NCBI RefSeq assembly: GCF_944384695.1
Contig: NZ_CALWUQ010000017.1
Span: 1-34,987 of the forward strand
Origin: an uncultured Agathobaculum sp.
GTDB lineage: Bacteria > Bacillota > Clostridia > Oscillospirales > Butyricicoccaceae
Direction of reading: 5' to 3'
DNA: 34,987 nt
The notes beneath the pieces are model-generated. The model searched no databases. It was not told where the DNA came from and was given only the letters and a program-made list of their open reading frames with translations. Positions within the stretch are counted from its first letter, which is position 1; every line of letters starts with the position of its first letter. A program made the translations under genes and the position numbers. This document shows, in pieces, positions 29,565-34,987 of the stretch.

Positions 29565-31538
29565 TTATTTTGCGATGTTCTCGCAGAAACGCATCAGAAT
29601 CGTTGCAACCTCTGCACGGGTAGCATTGCCCGTGGGATTCAGCGTCGTGGTGGTGTTGCCAGTGATCAGGCCTTCCGCATTTGCCCACTGCATAGCGGTG
29701 GTTGCGTAAGAGCTGATATTGGCAGCATCCGTGTAGGCGCTCAGGTTGTTGGACGCCGATACATCGTAGCCCTTGTACTGCGCATAGCGGTACAGGATAG
29801 TTGCCATCTGCTCACGGGTGATAGCGGTATTGGGTGCAAAGCTGGTTGCGGTGATACCGTTAACGATGCCGTTTGCAGCTGCCCAGTTAACTGCATCTGC
29901 GTAGTAAGAGCCAGACACAACGTCCGTGAAGCTGGAAGCGGCAGCAGACGGAGTGTTCTCCAGACGGTGCAGGATGGTAACGAGCATTGCACGGTTGGTG
30001 GTTGCGTTCGGGCTGAACTCAGTATCCGAGGTGCCGTTCATCATACCGTTCTTGTAAACGTAGCGAACAGCGTCTGCATACCAAGCAGAAGAGGAAACAT
30101 CGGTGAACGGCAGATTGGTGCCGAATTCAACGAAAGTAGCCTTAATCGTTACACGGGATTCCGGCATGGTGAAGGTGTACTTGCCGTCGCCTTCGTCCTT
30201 GACAGCGATGGTGTTGCCATCTTCATCCGTTACGATCAGCTCATCCAGCTCATAGCCTTCATCCGGAGTTACGGTAACAGTAACGGTGGTGCCCGGAACT
30301 GCATTCTTCGGGGAAACGGATACGGTGCCGTTCTCTGCGGTTGCTACGCTGACAGAGTAGCTGCCGGCAGCACCGCCGCCGCCACCGCCGCCACCGCTGG
30401 TGCTGTGGCTTTCTTCAGCATAGTTTACAACCAGCGAAGTCGCTTCAGCGGGCATATCGCAGGTAAAGGTGTTGTTTTCTACCAGCTGCATGCCGTTGAT
30501 TTCGCCCAGGCCGCTGAGCCCGTTTATATACCAGATCGATTTTACATAAAAACCTGCATCCGGAGTGACATTCGCTACCAGCTTAGCACCGGTGTCAGCG
30601 CGTACACTGTACAAATTGCCAACCGGGTCGGTGCCATACGCGCCCATGTCGGTTGCCGGGATTACACGGGAATCCGCATCCAGCGAGTAAATCTCTACGG
30701 TGCCGTGGCTTTCGCCATTGGGATATACGGCAATCAAGCGATACGTGGTTGCGCCAATCTGAGTGTCGGTGATGGTAGCGTTTTCGCCAATCGTGATGGT
30801 ATCAGCGGTTGCACCTTCCGGCAGTTTGAGGGTCTCAACCGTACCGTTGATTTCTACAGTAGCGCCTTCCTCAACCGTAACGGTCTCAACCTTACCGTTG
30901 ATTTCTACATCAGCGCCTGCCTCAACCGTAACGGTCTTAACAGTGCCTGCCACCGTCAAAATAGCGCCGCTCTGAGCGACAACAGCACCGTCGACCTTAG
31001 CCTCTGCCGGTACGGTGGCTTCAACACCGGTACCAACCGTTACAGGCTCCGTGTAAGTGCCGCCGTTAATGGTGACCGTACCGTTGTTAATGGGGGTAAC
31101 AGTTGCGCGGCTGATGAGTGCTTTCTGCGTAGCCGCAGTGTCGGGAGTGAGCTTATAGATCTGAACCGGGCTGTTATAAGCAACATCGGAACCCAAGGTC
31201 AGCTGGCCATCCACCTTGAAGGTGATAGCTTCTGCATCTGCAGATGCCTCAACAGAGCCACCCTCCTTACCCTGAAGGGTCAGACCGCTATCCTTACCTA
31301 CGTTAATGGTACCAACCGTCAGCATATGGGTATCCACATCAATGGTGTAAACGGTGTTGGTATCAGCGTTGATTTCATATACGTCTTTCAAAGTGGTATC
31401 ACTACCGAGCGTATATGTATTGCCAGTCCACTCGATGTTTTCAGTAACATCGGAGTTGGCATCCGCTGCGAATGCTACAGGCGCCATTGTCAGCACCATG
31501 GATGCAGCCAGCAGTGCTGACAACATTCTTTGTCTCAT
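29565..31538 (-). CDS. large SLH-domain surface protein
   Basis: The ATG at 31536-31538 lies after AAGGAGG. The 657-aa protein has a signal peptide (RQRMLSALLAASMVLTMAPVAFA) and then a beta-helical region of about 350 aa with short self-similar units (VETVTVEEGATVEINGTVETL). A glycine linker of eight or more residues follows, then a Flg_new/InlB-like repeat domain (VSVATAENGTVSVSPKNAVPG). Three C-terminal SLH repeats begin FTDVSSSAWYADAVRYV, FTDVVSGSYYADAVNWA and YTDAANISSYATTAMQWA. It is probably an abundant cell-wall protein. It has a strong promoter and stands alone. Confidence 0.92.
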   Translation of the reverse strand: MRQRMLSALLAASMVLTMAPVAFAADANSDVTENIEWTGNTYTLGSDTTLKDVYEINADTNTVYTIDVDTHMLTVGTINVGKDSGLTLQGKEGGSVEASADAEAITFKVDGQLTLGSDVAYNSPVQIYKLTPDTAATQKALISRATVTPINNGTVTINGGTYTEPVTVGTGVEATVPAEAKVDGAVVAQSGAILTVAGTVKTVTVEAGADVEINGKVETVTVEEGATVEINGTVETLKLPEGATADTITIGENATITDTQIGATTYRLIAVYPNGESHGTVEIYSLDADSRVIPATDMGAYGTDPVGNLYSVRADTGAKLVANVTPDAGFYVKSIWYINGLSGLGEINGMQLVENNTFTCDMPAEATSLVVNYAEESHSTSGGGGGGGGAAGSYSVSVATAENGTVSVSPKNAVPGTTVTVTVTPDEGYELDELIVTDEDGNTIAVKDEGDGKYTFTMPESRVTIKATFVEFGTNLPFTDVSSSAWYADAVRYVYKNGMMNGTSDTEFSPNATTNRAMLVTILHRLENTPSAAASSFTDVVSGSYYADAVNWAAANGIVNGITATSFAPNTAITREQMATILYRYAQYKGYDVSASNNLSAYTDAANISSYATTAMQWANAEGLITGNTTTTLNPTGNATRAEVATILMRFCENIAK

Positions 31539-31662
31539 CTTCGCATTTGCCTCCTTATAAAATTGTAAATTCATACTTTGCAAGGGTTTGCTATCCCACC
31601 CCTTTCGAAATAATAAAAGTTGCACTTAATTGAGATTACAGCAAGGATAAGCACCCACGAAA

Positions 31663-31691
31663 ATAATACTACCAAAAGTAAGTTTTTTCAA
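31663..31691 (-). promoter_or_regulatory. promoter of the SLH surface-protein gene
   Basis: On the reverse strand, TTGAAA (31686-31691) and TATTAT (31663-31668) are 17 bp apart, leaving an untranslated leader of about 120 nt. Confidence 0.65.
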
Positions 31692-31765
31692 GTGTTTCCT
31701 TGAACTTTCCTTGACTATTTTTTCCCATTTCTAAAAATATGGCATGCTCCAAAGAAAAATGCAGG

Positions 31766-31790
31766 GAAAAATTCGCATTTTTTATGCGAA
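31766..31790 (-). terminator. terminator of the phosphatase operon
   Basis: TTCGCAT (31772-31778) pairs with ATGCGAA (31784-31790) around a 5-nt loop, with TTTTT after it on the reverse strand. It lies about 80 bp beyond the phosphatase stop. The rest of 31539-31867 holds only the SLH promoter and leader. Confidence 0.7.
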
Positions 31791-31867
31791 ATCATGGCTT
31801 TCACGTGGGCAAATGCGCCGTGTTGCAAGGAAAGCGAAAACTGCATACTCTGTGCCATGCCGCTCCG

Positions 31868-33478
31868 TCATGTTGCATTCGGCTGAGCCGCCCCATGCAT
31901 CGGCTCCCTGTATTCCAAGCAAAGCATGGTGATATCGTCAAACTGCGGCGATTCGCTCACAAAGGCGTCAATATCCGCTTTGACCGCCGGAAGAAGCTCC
32001 ATCGGGGGACGGTCCGCATTTCTGCAAAGGATGTCGGTCAGGCGTTCCATCCCGTAAAGCTCATTGTTTGCATTCATGGCTTCGGTCACACCGTCCGTAT
32101 ATTGAAAGATTTTATCGCCCGGCGACAGCTGTATGCTGCCGGATTCATAGGTTATCCCGTCCAAGCCCGCCAGTACAAACCCCGGACGGATTTGATAGAG
32201 CTCAAATTTGCCGCCTTTTTTGTAGATGAACGGCGGCTCATGTCCTGCGTTGACAAACAGGAATTCCCCTGTCTCCATATCCAAAACGCCTTCAAACGCA
32301 GTGATGAATAAATTCTCGCTGTTGGATTCGCACAGCAGATGATTGACCTCGGCAAATACCTCGCCCAAGTCCCGGCCCGGCTGGGTGTGGTCCTTGATGA
32401 GCGTTTTACCGATGACCATAAACAGTGCTGCGGGAACGCCTTTGCCGGATACATCCGCCATGACAATGGCAATGTGCTTTTCATCCACCATGAAAAAGTC
32501 GTAGAAGTCGCCGCCGACTTCTTTTGCCGGGTTCATGGTCGCATAAATATCAATTTCTTTGCGGTCCGGAAAGGCCGGGAAGATGCATGGCAGCATGGAG
32601 GACTGAATTTGTGTCGCAACGCTGAGCTCCGTACCGATGCGCTCTTTTTCCGCGGTCACTTCGGATAGCCGATGGATATAATCGCGGACCTCGGAATCCA
32701 TACACTGGAACGCTTCCGCAAGCTCCTGAATTTCGTCTCCCGTATGGATGTCGATATCAAAGGTGGTTTCATGCTCCAGATTGCCAACCATTTTCTGGCT
32801 GGCGATGTTCAATTGGTTGATTGGTTCCACCACTCTTTTCTTGACCAAGCCGTAAAACACTGCGATGGAAACACTGATGACCCCTATCACACTCAGAACA
32901 ATCGTGATGATAAAACGGAAAAGCTCCCGCTCGATTCTCGGCATGGACAGGTCCACGCCGACTACCGCTACCGGTTCTCCTGCGCTGTTAAAAATCGGAG
33001 AATAGGCAGAGGCGATATAGCCATATACCTCATCCTTCGCAATGGATATCTCTTCGGGGGGATTCTGCTTGTAAATCTTCGCTACCGCTTCCTTGCCGCC
33101 CTCCATATATGCTTCGTGATATCCCAGCGCACGCGCGCCCTCATGCTTATCCGCATCCCATACATAGACCAAATCATCCTCATATGGAACAAACACATAA
33201 TAATATTTTACATCGGTCTGTTCCTGTGTGATGTTCAGGAAATCCTGCACCTGATGATAATAATCGTCCTGCACGCCGGTTTCCACATAGGTCAGCACCT
33301 TGTCCCCGTCGATAAAGTCCACTGCTGTTCTGGCATAGGAAAATGCAAGGTCATTGTACTCGCTCATTCTGCCTTTCCAGTACTGGAGGCTGCATGTTAT
33401 GCAAATGCATAATATCAGAATAATGGCCAGAAGGAGAAAACCTATCAGCACCTTTGTTCCCAATTTATATTTTTTCAT
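31868..33478 (-). CDS. membrane-bound SpoIIE-type (PP2C) serine phosphatase with HAMP
   Basis: The 536-aa protein has a first membrane helix (VLIGFLLLAIILILCICITC), an extracytoplasmic sensor region (about 35-185, Cache-like), and a second helix (FRFIITIVLSVIGVISVSIAVFYGLV). A HAMP domain follows (VVEPINQLNIASQKM), then a short coiled coil (LSVATQIQSSMLP) and a PP2C/SpoIIE domain with GGDFYDFF, VMADVSGKGVPAALFM, NAGHEPPF, YTDGVTEA and FDDITML. Proteins of this type dephosphorylate anti-sigma antagonists in response to a signal. The target is not nearby. Confidence 0.9.
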   Translation of the reverse strand: MKKYKLGTKVLIGFLLLAIILILCICITCSLQYWKGRMSEYNDLAFSYARTAVDFIDGDKVLTYVETGVQDDYYHQVQDFLNITQEQTDVKYYYVFVPYEDDLVYVWDADKHEGARALGYHEAYMEGGKEAVAKIYKQNPPEEISIAKDEVYGYIASAYSPIFNSAGEPVAVVGVDLSMPRIERELFRFIITIVLSVIGVISVSIAVFYGLVKKRVVEPINQLNIASQKMVGNLEHETTFDIDIHTGDEIQELAEAFQCMDSEVRDYIHRLSEVTAEKERIGTELSVATQIQSSMLPCIFPAFPDRKEIDIYATMNPAKEVGGDFYDFFMVDEKHIAIVMADVSGKGVPAALFMVIGKTLIKDHTQPGRDLGEVFAEVNHLLCESNSENLFITAFEGVLDMETGEFLFVNAGHEPPFIYKKGGKFELYQIRPGFVLAGLDGITYESGSIQLSPGDKIFQYTDGVTEAMNANNELYGMERLTDILCRNADRPPMELLPAVKADIDAFVSESPQFDDITMLCLEYREPMHGAAQPNAT

Positions 33479-34596
33479 TTGCGCCCCCTAAATATCTTGT
33501 TTTTCCAGCTGTTTGACCAAAAATGTGCAATGAAAATGGATGCTACGCTGATGCTCAGGCCAAGCGCCAGCGTGAGCGACACGGGCAGTTCCTGCGTACC
33601 CCGTGCGATGTAAAGGATAACGTAAATGCATATGGCAAGAATTACCCAATGCACACAATAGATGACGTTGATGTTGCGGCTCATGTCGCGTATACCGGCC
33701 ATCACTTTTTCCGGGATATATCGAGCCAATACAAAATAGACGCCGAGCAACCCGACCGTCAGGGCCAGACAGATTATGGAATCCAAGGTGCCCATATGGT
33801 AATAGCAATTTTGCCCTTCGCCAAACATGCCGAGTCCATTTCTGATTGCGATTGGGAAATAGACGAGGGTAATCAAAAGCCCGATAGGGGATAGGATGGC
33901 GTAAAAATAGGTTTTATTTTTTACATGCAAAAGATTTTTTCCGAAAACATAGCCACTCACCGGTATAATCATCCAGTTAAGCAGTGGAAAATCAGAAAGC
34001 ACCTGACCTATCGCATCTTCCGTTCCGATGAGATAGCCAAGAAAGATGTTCCCGAGCGGGTTTCCCACATTCATGCCTTTCAAAAGTGTTCCGGCCACGG
34101 ACATCCCCAGACAGATGAGAAGCATGGCCCAATTCGAAAGACGCAATTTCGTGAACAGAGCCATAAGTATCATGGCAAGGCCGGCAAATTGCAAAATATC
34201 ATTGCTGAAAAAGCGGTATGGCAATGGGGTGATGTATTGGTTGTAGTCGCGGGTAATCCAATAGCCCACAAGGGAAGGAAGCAAAAACCGGCAGACATTT
34301 AGGGCATATCCCACGATTTCTATTTTGATGCCTCTTCTGAAAAAATCGCCGGGGGAGTGCTGGATGGTGTATGTCATTCCAATTCCCATGGCAAACATGT
34401 ACATCGGCGCGCTAAACGGGCCGCCAATGATGGTATCGAATAAGTAGGGTATCCCGTGAGCAAGCTGAGATTCGGGTGTACAGGCTATGATGCAGTGTAT
34501 AAACGCCAGAAAGAAGAGCATAACCGCTTTTGCGATATCCAGTTCTTTTTGCCGTCCGGAGTTGACAATGTCATTGGAAAAAATCTTTTTCTTCAT
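33475..34596 (-). CDS. acyltransferase-3-like integral membrane protein
   Basis: The 373-aa protein has about ten membrane helices. The N-terminal RQKELDIAKAVMLFFLAFIHCII fits the acyltransferase 3/DUF1624 pattern, where an Arg-x-x-x-x-Asp and a His in the first helix are conserved. The C-terminal SRNINVIYCVHWVIL matches the final family helix. Such enzymes move acyl groups onto cell-surface sugars. It overlaps the phosphatase gene by 4 bases, so the two are translated together. Confidence 0.75.
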   Translation of the reverse strand: MKKKIFSNDIVNSGRQKELDIAKAVMLFFLAFIHCIIACTPESQLAHGIPYLFDTIIGGPFSAPMYMFAMGIGMTYTIQHSPGDFFRRGIKIEIVGYALNVCRFLLPSLVGYWITRDYNQYITPLPYRFFSNDILQFAGLAMILMALFTKLRLSNWAMLLICLGMSVAGTLLKGMNVGNPLGNIFLGYLIGTEDAIGQVLSDFPLLNWMIIPVSGYVFGKNLLHVKNKTYFYAILSPIGLLITLVYFPIAIRNGLGMFGEGQNCYYHMGTLDSIICLALTVGLLGVYFVLARYIPEKVMAGIRDMSRNINVIYCVHWVILAICIYVILYIARGTQELPVSLTLALGLSISVASIFIAHFWSNSWKNKIFRGRK

Positions 34597-34643
34597 GTTG
34601 TATCTCTTCTTAGTTTCTGCATAATGCGGTACAGTTTTTGTTT

Positions 34644-34672
34644 ATTTTATCAAAATTCATCCATATTTTCAA
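34644..34672 (-). promoter_or_regulatory. promoter of the acyltransferase-phosphatase operon
   Basis: On the reverse strand, TTGAAA (34667-34672) and TAAAAT (34644-34649) are 17 bp apart. Confidence 0.6.
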
Positions 34673-34841
34673 GTGCGGGCGCAGGCTCACGGCGAAGGAA
34701 AAAGATAGTCCGATATGGCAGAACAAAAGGCCGCTGTGGTCTTTCAACTGCCCCCATTTGTTAGACAGGATATACTTTTGATATGCTCCCTTTATGAGAG
34801 ACAGTGAAATAAACGCTGTCAATCATGGAGGGGGCATTTCT

Positions 34842-34916
34842 ATGTCACAAAAGTCAAAAGTAAGTATTGAGGAAAAGACAAAGATGGTTCGTATGTATCT
34901 GGCAGGCAAGATATGG
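34842..34916 (+). pseudogene. OrfA-like transposase N-terminus, cut by a second insertion
   Basis: ATG 34842 follows GGAGGGGG. The frame reads MSQKSKVSIEEKTKMVRMYLAGKIW, which matches the start of helix-turn-helix transposase OrfA proteins (usually KxxIVRxYLxGE). From about codon 26 the frame stays open but no longer resembles the family. Confidence 0.45.
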
Positions 34917-34977
34917 AGTGATACAATAAAACCGTACACCCAAGGTGATATAATGAATCCAAGAAAGGGTGTAGTAG

Positions 34978-34987
34978 ATGGGACGGA
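34978..34987 (+). CDS. possible transposase start, cut by window end
   Basis: ATG 34978 with AAAGGG upstream begins M-G-R/T-type codons (ATG GGA CGG). Transposases of several families start this way. Only three codons are visible. Confidence 0.25.

Larger units (their letters stand above)
34746..34987 (+). mobile_element. left end of an IS3-like insertion sequence, apparently interrupted
   Basis: AACTGCCCCCATTTGTTAGACAG (split here as AACTGCCCCCATTTG and TTAGACAG) resembles the left inverted repeat of clostridial IS3-family elements. A short OrfA-like frame follows at 34842. From about 34917 the sequence changes to a second terminus-like stretch (TGATACAATAAAACCG) and a new start codon at 34978. 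Only the left side is in the window. Confidence 0.5.

Noticed and set aside
29355..31520. Forward-strand frame of 721 codons opposite the SLH gene
   Set aside because: It runs through three hairpins and is antisense to a protein with signal peptide and three SLH repeats.
31739..32311. Forward-strand frame opposite the phosphatase end
   Set aside because: It overlaps the phosphatase catalytic domain and the operon terminator; no family match.
34610..34822. Reverse-strand frame before the acyltransferase
   Set aside because: It runs through the acyltransferase promoter and the IS left end and resembles nothing.

Overview
The window looks like the chromosome of an endospore-forming, moderately GC-rich member of the Clostridia, probably Oscillospirales-like. 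The evidence is the cotJABC spore-coat operon, sigK, the SCIFF peptide with its radical-SAM maturase, and many clostridial-type small proteins. The species cannot be named from the sequence alone.

The main feature is a 7.76-kb mobile element at about 4423-12185, inserted inside cotJC, which encodes a manganese-catalase-like spore protein. The first 61 codons and two bases of cotJC lie at 4240-4424. The rest lies at 12186-12657 in the same reading frame. Joining the halves at a shared GG dinucleotide restores the family motif DIGTEELAH exactly and gives an uninterrupted 218-aa CotJC. Both element ends carry the same 11-bp arm in inverted orientation, each exactly 14 nt from the GG, as expected for an attP site of a large serine recombinase. 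That recombinase gene (4478-6094) lies just inside the left end, behind a small gene and a candidate sigma-E-type promoter. The arrangement resembles skin in sigK and SPbeta in spsM, and suggests an element excised in the mother cell to rebuild a spore gene. The sigK gene at 14927-15625 is uninterrupted.

Inside the element, the left part (4.5-9.8 kb) is visibly more AT-rich than the host. It holds the serine recombinase, a short tyrosine recombinase, two proteins that look like serine-recombinase catalytic folds without catalytic residues, one unknown gene, and a 1-kb gene-free AT-rich stretch with short repeats. The right part has host-like composition. It holds two exported proteins (SLH domain and WG repeats) and an XRE regulator.

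Left of the element lie a membrane redox cluster (TlpA-like, CD1871A-type, 4Fe-4S protein), an Sfp-type phosphopantetheinyl transferase, and a reverse-strand group of TIGR01440, HAD hydrolase and TSCPD proteins. Right of it come a TetR gene with a membrane protein, an unknown gene, sigK, and the yajC-TIGR04086-SCIFF-maturase operon. These are followed by an orphan Rossmann-domain gene, a membrane protein, and a thiSFGH thiazole operon under a TPP riboswitch. Next are dinB, a MocR regulator behind a repeated leader, a MarR-AEC transporter pair, a PcrA/UvrD helicase, a large SLH surface protein, a SpoIIE-type phosphatase and an acyltransferase. The window ends in what looks like one insertion sequence interrupted by another.

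All identifications rest on reading motifs by eye; no database search was run. Promoter and operator calls are matches to consensus patterns.
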